From: an uncultured Bacteroidales bacterium
GTDB lineage: Bacteria; Bacteroidota; Bacteroidia; Bacteroidales; UBA932
Assembly: GCA_947303465.1 (NCBI GenBank)
Contig: CAMYYI010000021.1
Coordinates: 1 to 37,532 of the forward strand
Length of the DNA: 37,532 bases
Reading direction: 5' to 3'
In this document: one piece after another, positions 10,400 to 17,689 of the stretch
Layout of the letters: each line of letters starts with the position of its first letter
Numbering within the stretch: the first letter of the stretch is position 1
Notes under the pieces: generated by a model
What the model saw: only the letters and a program-made list of their open reading frames with translations
Told to the model about the DNA's origin: nothing
The model's database searches: none
Translations under genes and position numbers: made by a program

Positions 10400-11173
10400 C
10401 TCGGAATACACCATTGTTGTGGCGACAAGGGCTGCCGTCTCCGTGCGGAGGCGGCTGTTGCCGAGGGTGACGGGAATCCATCCGCGCTGCAGCGCCAGGG
10501 TGGCCTCCTCCGGGGAGAAATCGCCTTCCGGGCCTATCAGGATATAGATATCGGGGGAGTCGCAGGGCTGAGCGGCTGCTGTCTCCGGCAGATTTTGGCC
10601 CTTACGAACATGAGGCTGGAGACAGCAGCCGTCAGCCCCGGCAAGTAGCTCCCTGACTGTGTGCTTTTCGCCGTCGAAGCAATAGCAAATCATCTTTATG
10701 GCATCCTCAGGGACGGTGGCGATGAAGTCCTTTACGCTCACGGGTTCCCGGACCTCCGGAATCGCTCCTTTAAGGGACTGCTTGGCGGCCGATTTTACCA
10801 GTCTCTCCAGGCGCTCGGTCTTAAGCACTTTGCGCTCGGAACGATCTCCGATTACCGGGGCCAGCACATCCAGGCCTATCTCAGTAGCCTTTTCCGCAAA
10901 CCACTCATACCGGTCGATATTCTTGGTGGGACATACCGCCATGGTGAGCCTGTAGGGGTGCGCACCGAATCCGCTCACGCGCTCTTCTATCCGTGCGGCA
11001 GCACCGCGCGGGTCCGCATCGAGCAGAGTGCAGCGCATCATGGTACCGCGGCCGTCGATAACGGAGATTTCGTCTCCGGCACGGTGCCGCAACACCCTTA
11101 TGCAGTGTCCGGATTCCTCTTCGTCCAGGCGGAGCAAACCGTCCTGTATGTCAAAAGAATAGAAAATTTCCAT
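10352..11173 (-). CDS. rsmE: 16S rRNA (uracil-1498-N3)-methyltransferase RsmE
   Basis: 273 residues; SPOUT-class methyltransferase that uses SAM to make m3U1498 in 16S rRNA. An N-terminal PUA-like domain (HCIRVLRHRAGDEI, then IDGRG) precedes the trefoil-knot catalytic domain, with KATEIGLDVLAPVIGDRSE, ILIGPEGDFSPEE and VTLGNSRLRTETAAL, the last two forming the SAM-binding knot. I start at ATG 11171-11173 (MEIFYSFDIQDG), because the 25 extra residues allowed upstream are hydrophobic and unlike the family, and they would overlap the divergent TIR gene promoter. The 3' end overlaps the convergent lipoprotein gene by 48 bp. A C-terminal ~12-residue tail extends past the usual family end. Confidence 0.95.
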   Translation of the reverse strand: MEIFYSFDIQDGLLRLDEEESGHCIRVLRHRAGDEISVIDGRGTMMRCTLLDADPRGAAARIEERVSGFGAHPYRLTMAVCPTKNIDRYEWFAEKATEIGLDVLAPVIGDRSERKVLKTERLERLVKSAAKQSLKGAIPEVREPVSVKDFIATVPEDAIKMICYCFDGEKHTVRELLAGADGCCLQPHVRKGQNLPETAAAQPCDSPDIYILIGPEGDFSPEEATLALQRGWIPVTLGNSRLRTETAALVATTMVYSELFRSESGSPVRVCGV

Positions 11174-11181
11174 ACCGCCTG

Positions 11182-11189
11182 CAAATATG
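11182..11189 (-). promoter_or_regulatory. -7-like element of rsmE
   Basis: Reads CATATTTG on the minus strand, 7 of 8 to TAnnTTTG, with 8 bases between it and the rsmE ATG. It is back to back with the TIR operon promoter; the two divergent start codons are only 55 bp apart. Confidence 0.4.
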
Positions 11190-11212
11190 GCAAAAAATCG
11201 GAGTAAAAGTGC

Positions 11213-11220
11213 TATATTTG
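11213..11220 (+). promoter_or_regulatory. -7 promoter element of the TIR-PEGA-NlpC-radA operon
   Basis: Reads TATATTTG, a full match to TAnnTTTG, with 8 bases to the ATG at 11229, so the transcript is predicted to be near leaderless. Confidence 0.6.
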
Positions 11221-11228
11221 GCAGATAT

Positions 11229-12182
11229 ATGAAGTACGACGTTTTCATTAGTTATTCCCGCCGTGATTCCAAGATAGTGGAGTCCATCTGTGACGCTCTC
11301 ACCGGGGCCGGAATAAGCTTTTTCATAGACAAGGAAGGCATCAGTGCCGGAGCCAATTTTCCGGAAGTGCTTGCAAGGACCATAGATTCGGCCACGGTAT
11401 TCCTGCTTGTGGCAGGGGATAATGCATACAAATCCAAATTTACCAAAGCGGAAATCCTTTACGCCTTCAACCATAAACGCAGCGGCTGCATCGTCCCTTA
11501 CATCATAGACGATACACCCATGCCTTCCGACCTGGAGTTTTTGCTGGGCAACGTCAACTGGCTGTACAGCAAGAACTGCCCTGTGGCCGGTCTTCCTGCA
11601 GAGATCCGCAAGGCTCTGGACAATCCTGACAGCGGTACCATTGCCGGCCGCAAGGTGCGCAGGAAATGGTATTTATGGCTGCTTTTGCCCATAGTCATAG
11701 CAGCTGCTGCCGCAGTGGCGAAGATGGTCATGGACGACAAGGCGCAGGAGGCCCGCAAATCTGCCGCCCTGCAGGACCGTCAGGCTTATGAGCAGTGCCT
11801 GCGCGATGCCGACTCTCTCATCCATGTGTCTGATGCCATGAGCCGCGAGTCCAATGCAATTGAGACTACTGAACTGCAGATTGCGGCATTACGTGACGCC
11901 GGGGCCGTATTGGAGCGGTCGGACAGTATCCGCCAGCTGCACTCCGTAGATGAACATGCCGGCCTTTTCAACCGCGACAATGCCGGCCTGTACAGAAAGA
12001 TCAACTCCAGGCTCGATTCCATACACACGGCCTGGAAGAATTATGCTCTGGACTCATGGAGTCTCTATCAGGTTACCGGCAGCTCTTCCGAGGCGCAGAT
12101 AACCAGGGAATGCATAGAACATGCTCTTTCAATTAAACCCGATCCGGAACTGGAATCCATAAAATCAAAGCTGACCAAATGA
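11229..12182 (+). CDS. TIR-domain protein with a single transmembrane helix
   Basis: 317 residues. An N-terminal TIR domain (about 1-130) opens MKYDVFISYSRRD and continues GISFFIDKEGI. Glu75 in KFTKAEILYAF is at the position of the catalytic glutamate of NAD-cleaving TIR domains, so NADase or related nucleotide signalling activity is possible but unproven. A basic stretch RKVRRK (141-146) is followed by a membrane helix at 147-168. The remaining ~145 residues are helical and charged and by the positive-inside rule should lie in the periplasm. I chose ATG 11229 because the domain starts there and a good -7 box ends 8 bp before it; an upstream ATG at 11187 would include the promoter. The stop overlaps the next gene by ATGA. 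Confidence 0.9.
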   Translation: MKYDVFISYSRRDSKIVESICDALTGAGISFFIDKEGISAGANFPEVLARTIDSATVFLLVAGDNAYKSKFTKAEILYAFNHKRSGCIVPYIIDDTPMPSDLEFLLGNVNWLYSKNCPVAGLPAEIRKALDNPDSGTIAGRKVRRKWYLWLLLPIVIAAAAAVAKMVMDDKAQEARKSAALQDRQAYEQCLRDADSLIHVSDAMSRESNAIETTELQIAALRDAGAVLERSDSIRQLHSVDEHAGLFNRDNAGLYRKINSRLDSIHTAWKNYALDSWSLYQVTGSSSEAQITRECIEHALSIKPDPELESIKSKLTK

Positions 12183-14404
12183 AGAAACTGATTCTCCTGC
12201 TGTTTGTCGTCTTTCTGGCAGCAGCGCCCGTTTACGCCCAGAAATCCTTCGATATGCGCTATAAAGAGGCAGTCGAGTATTATACAAAGAAACAGTTCGA
12301 TACGGCCATCAAGGTGCTTGATGCAGCCAAGAAGAGCCCGGGAGTTACCAAAGACCAGATAGCCAAAGCCAACCGCCTCAGGAGCCAGTGCCTGGCCTCC
12401 AAGCAGAAGCAGAGCGACCTCAATCTGTCCAAGGAGTCCGTGTTCGCATCCGGCTCCGGCCAGACGGACAGCATTTATGTAACGGCAGGTAAGTCATGGG
12501 AAGTTACTTCTGCTCCATCCTGGTGCAATACCTGGAAAGAAGCCGACGTGCTGTTCATCGAGGTGGAGCCTAACCCTGACCATTCTCCCAGGAACGGGAT
12601 AATAGAAGTCACCATGGGCAAGGAACGTACTGCGTACCTTGTGGTGAACCAGGAGAAGCATCTGGATATCAACTGTCCGGTACGTGTGCTTACCAGGCCG
12701 GAGCGCGCCATGGTCTATATAGACAACAATCAGGGCATGCTTTCCGAGGATTTTGTGATGGATGAGGGCAAGCACCGCATAAGGATAGAGAAAAGCGGTT
12801 ACGAGCGCAAGGATACGATGGTGGTCATAGGCGCCAGGAATCAGGACGGTGCCGTATTCGAGTTCTCATTAAAGCCTCTCTTTGCAACCATTTCCGTGGA
12901 CATCCGGCCGGTAGAGGGCTATGCTTTCGACAGCAATCCCAGCCTGGACGTGAGTGGCAACGAGGTCAACCTGTATCCAAGCGTGGTCAAGCGTTTCAAT
13001 GTGGATCAGGATATCAGCTACTACAGCCTTTATGACGGCAATGTAATACCGCTACACCCTGGTCAGTATGTGCTGAAGGCATCTGCCGACGGGTTTGTAT
13101 CAGAGAAGAAGGTGGTCGAGGCTGTCCGCGCAGAAAACCAGCATTTTGAGTTCAGGCTTGCGCCTATATGCGGAACTCTTTCCGTCAGCGATGAAGAGAA
13201 TGCCGCCGGTGCCCTTGTGTACGTGGACGGCAAGGAAGCGGGTACCGTACCGCTCGCCGGACTTACGCTCAAGAGGGGTGTGCACAGAATTCGCCTGGAA
13301 AAAGCCGGATTCATTTCTGACAACGCCGAATACGAGGTGGAAGTGCTGGAAGACAAAAACACCGACTTCAAGGCGGTTATGCAGCGCTTCTCCGAGTATT
13401 CCATTACATCCGAGCCTTCGTACAGCAAGATTTTCGTGGATGACGAATATGTCGGCACTACGCCGTTGAAGCTCAACATGCGCGAGGGGGATCATGTCCT
13501 CCGTCTGGAGAAAAACGGCTATTATCCCATTGTCAAGAGCATCACTCCGGCCCTCGACGGCGAGGTGCATGAGTTGTCGTTCAACCTGGAGAATTCCTAT
13601 CCTCTGCTGATTACGGCAGACAAGGACAGCCTGGACATAGTCGTGAGCAAGGGGTCTGGTAAGAACAAGACCGTATTTGCGCAGGGAATCAAGACACCGT
13701 CCACCGTGTACATACCTCTGAGCAAGTCTCCTTACCGGCTGGAGCTTATCAAGAGTGACCGCAAGCCTGCATACAAGGGTAGCTTCGGCTTCTCCAACGA
13801 GAACAAGGATGTGGTGAACATACTCACCTGGGGGGATGGGACCCCGTTTATTACAGGTAATTACTACCTGCTCGGTTCCAAGCCCTGTCTGAGTACGGAT
13901 CTGGCCGGAGTCTCTTACAGCAGGATTGCCGATGCTACCCTGTCCTCAATGAAGCTGTTCAACGGTTTTACTACCAGCCTGGCCAAGGCCGCCCTCTTCA
14001 TCATGGACGACAACGGTACCAAGACCCTTTTGCCTTCATTCTCTATCTTGCTCATCAACCAGGAGGTGCGAGTGGGAGGTGCCGTGCTGCCTTTCCTGGA
14101 TGTGGATGCTCTTGCCACTTACACATGGTATCCCAATCTGAGCAGTATCCTCAAATTCTCTCACATGTCTGGTCATGAGGTCTTCCTTGGCGCAGAATTC
14201 AGTTCCCGCCTGAAAGTGTTCAACGCCAACGTCAAGGCGGGTATGCTGGGATTCTTCGGCGGCAAGGCCAATATCGTTAACGAGAAAAAGGATGATTTCA
14301 AGGCTCACGATCCTTATTCCCAGCCCATACAGTTCGTGGTTTCTGTAGGATTTACGCTCGGCGCGGGCGATTGCCGAGGCCAGAACATCCTGAGGGTATT
14401 CTGA
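12179..14404 (+). CDS. Exported BACON/PEGA-repeat protein
   Basis: 741 residues with a Sec signal peptide (cleavage after AYA at about 20). Residues 25-75 look like a TPR-type helical pair (AVEYYTKKQFDTAIKVLDAAKK). A BACON-like domain follows (about 80-160). Then come PEGA-type repeats, seen as VYIDNNQG...GKHRIRIEKSGY, VYVDGKEAGTVPL...GVHRIRLEKAGF and IFVDDEYVGTTPLKLNMREG...LRLEKNGY, between about 165 and 470. The C-terminal ~220 residues are beta-rich and end in alternating hydrophobic strands with a terminal Phe (NILRVF), suggesting outer-membrane association. PEGA domains are surface or periplasmic carbohydrate/peptidoglycan-linked modules. Translation is coupled to the TIR gene (ATGA), so the two products probably work together across the envelope. 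Confidence 0.85.
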   Translation: MKKLILLLFVVFLAAAPVYAQKSFDMRYKEAVEYYTKKQFDTAIKVLDAAKKSPGVTKDQIAKANRLRSQCLASKQKQSDLNLSKESVFASGSGQTDSIYVTAGKSWEVTSAPSWCNTWKEADVLFIEVEPNPDHSPRNGIIEVTMGKERTAYLVVNQEKHLDINCPVRVLTRPERAMVYIDNNQGMLSEDFVMDEGKHRIRIEKSGYERKDTMVVIGARNQDGAVFEFSLKPLFATISVDIRPVEGYAFDSNPSLDVSGNEVNLYPSVVKRFNVDQDISYYSLYDGNVIPLHPGQYVLKASADGFVSEKKVVEAVRAENQHFEFRLAPICGTLSVSDEENAAGALVYVDGKEAGTVPLAGLTLKRGVHRIRLEKAGFISDNAEYEVEVLEDKNTDFKAVMQRFSEYSITSEPSYSKIFVDDEYVGTTPLKLNMREGDHVLRLEKNGYYPIVKSITPALDGEVHELSFNLENSYPLLITADKDSLDIVVSKGSGKNKTVFAQGIKTPSTVYIPLSKSPYRLELIKSDRKPAYKGSFGFSNENKDVVNILTWGDGTPFITGNYYLLGSKPCLSTDLAGVSYSRIADATLSSMKLFNGFTTSLAKAALFIMDDNGTKTLLPSFSILLINQEVRVGGAVLPFLDVDALATYTWYPNLSSILKFSHMSGHEVFLGAEFSSRLKVFNANVKAGMLGFFGGKANIVNEKKDDFKAHDPYSQPIQFVVSVGFTLGAGDCRGQNILRVF

Positions 14405-14414
14405 TTACGCCATC

Positions 14415-15299
14415 ATGCTGTTAGCTGCTTTACTTAGCTGGGCGGTAGTGAATTTCTCCTCCGTGTTCATGAGGGTGGCTCCGGACTACGAGTCATCCCT
14501 GGACAACCAGCTCATGATGGGCATGCTGGTACAGACCGGCGAGACCAGCCGCTACTGGGTGAAAATAACTTCTGACGATTACACCGGCTGGGTTACGGAA
14601 GAGGGGGTAACCATGATAAGCGATGAAGAGAAGGAGGGTTACCTGGATGCACCCAAGTGGATATGCGTTTGCGAGTATTCCCGCGTAAGAACGGCTCCTT
14701 CAGAGAGTTCCGCGCCGCTTGCCGACATCATAATGGGTAACCTGGTGCGCCAGACCGGAAAGTGTTCGGACGGTTGGACTCAGGTGTTGCTGCCTGACGG
14801 GCGTTTAGGATGGGTGCTTTCCCATGAACTAATGGACTTCCGGCTCTGGGCCGGGAGCCGCAGCGGAACCAACCGCGTACGTGAGATTACCGATCTTGCA
14901 TGCAGTTTTGCCGGCACCCCGTATATGTGGGGCGGCAGTACGGTTAAGAACTTCGACTGCAGCGGTCTGGTGGAGTTCTGCTTCTTCATGAACGGAATAC
15001 TTCTCCCACGCAATGCCAGTCAGCAGTACAAGTGTGGTACTCCCGTGACTGACGGCCGCTACAGCCCCGGAGACCTGCTGTTTTTCGGATCCAAGAACCC
15101 GTTGAGAATCAGTCATGTAGCCATTTATCTGGGAGATGGCAGGATAGTCCATTCCTCCCAGTCTGTAAAGGTGATGGCCCTTGGGGATTATGAGCGCGAG
15201 GTGGTGGCGGCGACCCGTATTCTTGGCGATATAGATAACGGAAAGGGCGTGACGAGCATACTTCGCAGCCCGTATTTTTTCAGGCAGGATGGCGAATAA
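14415..15299 (+). CDS. NlpC/P60 peptidase with two SH3-like domains
   Basis: 294 residues. Two bacterial SH3-like domains (about 10-75 and 80-140, the second with RVRTAPSESSAPLADIIMGN) precede a C-terminal NlpC/P60 domain. Catalytic Cys is in NFDCSGLVEFCF and the His residues are in ISHVAIYLGDGRIVHSS, as in gamma-D-glutamyl-diaminopimelate endopeptidases of the YkfC type that cut peptidoglycan stem peptides. The start is ATG 14415; an in-frame TGA at 14391-14393 prevents a longer form. The N-terminus has only a short hydrophobic stretch (MLLAALLSWAVV) before the first SH3 domain, so export is uncertain. The gene follows the PEGA gene after 10 bp and overlaps radA by 11 bp. Confidence 0.92.
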   Translation: MLLAALLSWAVVNFSSVFMRVAPDYESSLDNQLMMGMLVQTGETSRYWVKITSDDYTGWVTEEGVTMISDEEKEGYLDAPKWICVCEYSRVRTAPSESSAPLADIIMGNLVRQTGKCSDGWTQVLLPDGRLGWVLSHELMDFRLWAGSRSGTNRVREITDLACSFAGTPYMWGGSTVKNFDCSGLVEFCFFMNGILLPRNASQQYKCGTPVTDGRYSPGDLLFFGSKNPLRISHVAIYLGDGRIVHSSQSVKVMALGDYEREVVAATRILGDIDNGKGVTSILRSPYFFRQDGE

Positions 15300-16656
15300 G
15301 AGCAAAACGCTATGGTTCTGCACCAGTTGCGGTAACGAGAGCCCCAAATGGATGGGGCGCTGTCCGGCGTGCGGCGAATGGAACACCATGGTAGAAGCTC
15401 CGGCAGAGTCCAAGAAAACGGCCGGGGCATCTTCCAGGCTTGCGTCTTCTGACCGCAAACCGCGCAAGCTCAAGGATATAGACTTTTCGTCCGAGGCCCG
15501 CATCAGCCTTGGCATGCAGGAACTGGACAGGCTGCTCGGGGGCGGTATGGTCCCCGGATCACTTATTCTCATAGGCGGTGAACCGGGCATAGGAAAGTCC
15601 ACCCTGAGTCTGCAGATTCCTCTTGGATGTCCTTCTTTGCGCACCCTTTACGTTACTGGAGAGGAAAGTGAAAAGCAAGTGAAGATGCGTGCCCGGAGGC
15701 TGGCCGGCGAGTCTGCCGGCGACTGCATGATTTACTGCGAAACCCGCATCGAAGATATTCTGGAGCAGGCCAGGGCCATGCAGCCCGATCTTATGATAGT
15801 GGATTCGGTACAGACCATGTTTACCGACTCCGTAGAATCCACTCCGGGCTCAGTGAGCCAGATAAAGGAGGTTGCGGCATCTCTTCTGCGTTTCGCCAAG
15901 GAAACTGGCGTTCCGGTCATACTGATAGGGCATATCACCAAGGACGGCTATATTGCCGGCCCTAAAATTTTGGAGCATATTGTAGACGTGGTGCTACAGT
16001 TCGAGGGGGAAAACCGCGGCTCCTACCGCATCCTGCGGAGCATCAAGAACCGTTTCGGCAGCACCTCCGAGCTGGCTGTGTTCGAGATGACGGGAAGCGG
16101 ACTCAGAGAGGTCCTGAATCCCTCTGAAATGCTTATTCCCATGCATGAGGAAGGCCTTAGCGGTACTGCCATTGCTTCTATGCTTGACGGTACGCGTCCG
16201 CTGCTTTTTGAAGTTCAGGCTCTTGTATCTTCTGCTGCATATGGCACAGCCCAGCGTTCGGCTACCGGTTTTGACGGCCGGCGCCTTAATATGCTGCTGG
16301 CGGTGCTGGAGAAGCGTGCCGGCTTCCACCTGAGTGCCAAGGACGTGTTCCTCAACATGGCCGGGGGGTTGAAGGTGAACGACCCTGCCTGCGACCTTGC
16401 CGTTATTGCCGCAGTGCTTTCGTCCAACTTCGATTATGCCCTGCCGGGCGACTGCTGTTTTGCCGGAGAAGTAGGCTTGAGCGGGGAAATCCGGCCTGTC
16501 GGCCAGATCGACCGCCGCATAGGTGAGGCGGCCCGTCTCGGCTTCAAGCGCATTTTCGTAAGCGCATACAGTTCACTGGATTCCAAGTCTCCTGCCGGAA
16601 TCAAGGTCGTTAAGGTTTCGGATGTGCCTGAATTGGTCCGGGCACTGTTCAAGTAG
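15289..16656 (+). CDS. radA: DNA repair protein RadA (Sms)
   Basis: 455 residues, full length. RadA is a RecA-like hexameric motor that promotes branch migration during recombination. The four-Cys zinc finger is C11-x2-C14 and C25-x2-C28 (CTSCG...CPACG). Walker A is GEPGIGKST at 97-105; the RadA signature KNRFGSTSE lies near residue 250; the C-terminal third is the Lon-protease-like domain (FLNMAGGLKVNDPACDLA). The start ATG lies inside the last codons of the NlpC/P60 gene (11 bp overlap, different frame), so it is the end of the TIR operon. It ends 6 bp from a convergent lipoprotein gene, and a hairpin spans both stop codons. Confidence 0.97.
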   Translation: MANKSKTLWFCTSCGNESPKWMGRCPACGEWNTMVEAPAESKKTAGASSRLASSDRKPRKLKDIDFSSEARISLGMQELDRLLGGGMVPGSLILIGGEPGIGKSTLSLQIPLGCPSLRTLYVTGEESEKQVKMRARRLAGESAGDCMIYCETRIEDILEQARAMQPDLMIVDSVQTMFTDSVESTPGSVSQIKEVAASLLRFAKETGVPVILIGHITKDGYIAGPKILEHIVDVVLQFEGENRGSYRILRSIKNRFGSTSELAVFEMTGSGLREVLNPSEMLIPMHEEGLSGTAIASMLDGTRPLLFEVQALVSSAAYGTAQRSATGFDGRRLNMLLAVLEKRAGFHLSAKDVFLNMAGGLKVNDPACDLAVIAAVLSSNFDYALPGDCCFAGEVGLSGEIRPVGQIDRRIGEAARLGFKRIFVSAYSSLDSKSPAGIKVVKVSDVPELVRALFK

Positions 16657-16670
16657 GCCTTTCTACTTGA
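16649..16670. terminator. Bidirectional hairpin spanning the stop codons of radA and the convergent gene
   Basis: TCAAGTAG and CTACTTGA form a perfect 8-bp inverted repeat with a 6-base spacer. The left arm ends in the radA TAG and the right arm begins with the complement of the opposing gene's TAG. There is no long T run on either side, so strength as an intrinsic terminator is uncertain. Confidence 0.5.
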
Positions 16671-17478
16671 GCTCGGAACGGAAGTACCAGTTCTTCCCGC
16701 TTTCGTCTGCACCGGACATGGCAGGTGCACCGTCCTGGGCCGAGTAGCTCAGGATGGCCACCATGGGCTCCGGAGTGGGGTATCTGTTCCTGATTCTGCG
16801 CATGAGATCCCGGTTCCATTCAGATGGACCGCCCAGGACCGTGAGCCTGTAGGAATATGTTCTGCTCTCAGACTGGGAGAGAACAATCTGCTTTGCGTCG
16901 TTTATGTAGTACGAACACTCAATCTCCCTGTCCACGATGCCGTAGCGGTTGGCATAACCGCAGTTGTCCTCAATGTGCTTGGGAGAAATGTTTACGGAGC
17001 CCTTGCCGGAATCGTCCGGACCAATGAACTCATACACGTCGCAGCCAGCCTCAGGCTTACCGTTTACATAATTCTCTACCCGGAAATTATACTGGCCGAA
17101 GTCCTTTCTGAGCAAGGCGATAAGCTCCTGCAGTTCTTCCGCTTTCTTCTTGTTTACGGCAAGGTCTTCCCTGACTTCCTTGGCATGGATGCCTTTGCCA
17201 GATGCCGCCAGATAAGCTTCTTCCGCATTGCATTTCTCCAGAACGTTAACTGCGTTCTGAACATCCGCAAACATGGATGAATCCCGGATCAAAGACTCCA
17301 GGGCAAGGTCATACTGCTCTTGGACTTTTTGTTCCATCTGGGGATTGGCAGCCGCAAAGGCCCTGAGAGCAGGGAGGTCGGAACTCTTGGCAGCGCGCTC
17401 GAAAGCTTTCTGCTGCTCGGATTTGCAGGATACCAGAATTGCCATGCAGGCCACGGTCAGGATAAATACTTTTTTCAT
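16663..17478 (-). CDS. Hypothetical lipoprotein with helical N-terminal region
   Basis: 271 residues. The type II signal peptide is MKKVFILTVACMAILVSC, with lipidated Cys18. Residues 20-135 are strongly helical and charged (Lys/Glu/Gln/Ala-rich, coiled-coil-like around KKKAEELQELIALLRKDFGQ). The C-terminal half is more beta-like and contains two Cys (GCDVYEF and NCGYANRYG) and a later CSYYINDAK. I do not recognise a family. A full-consensus -7 box (TATATTTG) lies 22 bp before the start, so it is its own transcription unit, convergent with radA and divergent from the fimbrillin-like gene. Confidence 0.75.
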   Translation of the reverse strand: MKKVFILTVACMAILVSCKSEQQKAFERAAKSSDLPALRAFAAANPQMEQKVQEQYDLALESLIRDSSMFADVQNAVNVLEKCNAEEAYLAASGKGIHAKEVREDLAVNKKKAEELQELIALLRKDFGQYNFRVENYVNGKPEAGCDVYEFIGPDDSGKGSVNISPKHIEDNCGYANRYGIVDREIECSYYINDAKQIVLSQSESRTYSYRLTVLGGPSEWNRDLMRRIRNRYPTPEPMVAILSYSAQDGAPAMSGADESGKNWYFRSELK

Positions 17479-17500
17479 AGGAAACTAATTGGTGCTTCCG

Positions 17501-17508
17501 CAAATATA
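17501..17508 (-). promoter_or_regulatory. -7 promoter element of the hypothetical lipoprotein
   Basis: Reads TATATTTG on the minus strand, a full match to TAnnTTTG, 22 bases before the ATG at 17478. Confidence 0.6.
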
Positions 17509-17520
17509 AAAATTTTTTCT

Positions 17521-17528
17521 TAACTTTG
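17521..17528 (+). promoter_or_regulatory. -7 promoter element of the peptide/fimbrillin-like transcript
   Basis: Reads TAACTTTG on the plus strand, a full match to TAnnTTTG. It lies 30 bases before the small peptide ORF at 17559 and about 160 bases before the lipoprotein at 17690, so both should be on one transcript. Confidence 0.55.
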
Positions 17529-17558
17529 TTGACCAGTGTAAACCAATATATCCGCTAT

Positions 17559-17669
17559 ATGAAAGAGAACTACACTTATGTTTCACCTGAATGCAGGATT
17601 CTGTTCATCCGTACCGCATCCTGCATCGCTACCAGCGCTCCAGCTTTTCCCGAGGAGGAATTGTTCTAA
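17559..17669 (+). CDS. Small upstream peptide (36 aa) of the SPE-motif type
   Basis: ATG at 17559 to TAA at 17667 gives MKENYTYVSPEC... ending in PAFPEEELF. The layout (Lys-Tyr start, Y-x-S-P-E motif near residue 7-11, hydrophobic middle with Cys-Ile-Ala-Thr-Ser, acidic tail) matches small ORFs I recall in Bacteroidales directly before fimbrillin-like or surface lipoprotein genes. It lies between a good promoter and the lipoprotein's strong Shine-Dalgarno, 20 bp before the lipoprotein start. It may be a regulatory leader peptide or a secreted peptide; function unknown. Identification rests on position and residue pattern only. Confidence 0.6.
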   Translation: MKENYTYVSPECRILFIRTASCIATSAPAFPEEELF

Positions 17670-17689
17670 ATCAAAAGGAGGAAAGGATC

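Noticed and set aside
11187..11228. Earlier ATG of the TIR gene at 11187
   Set aside because: The extra 14 residues lie over the consensus -7 element and the TIR domain begins at 11229.
17591..17689. Upstream start for the fimbrillin-like lipoprotein at 17591
   Set aside because: It would bury the type II signal peptide and overlap the small peptide ORF, while ATG 17690 has a strong Shine-Dalgarno.
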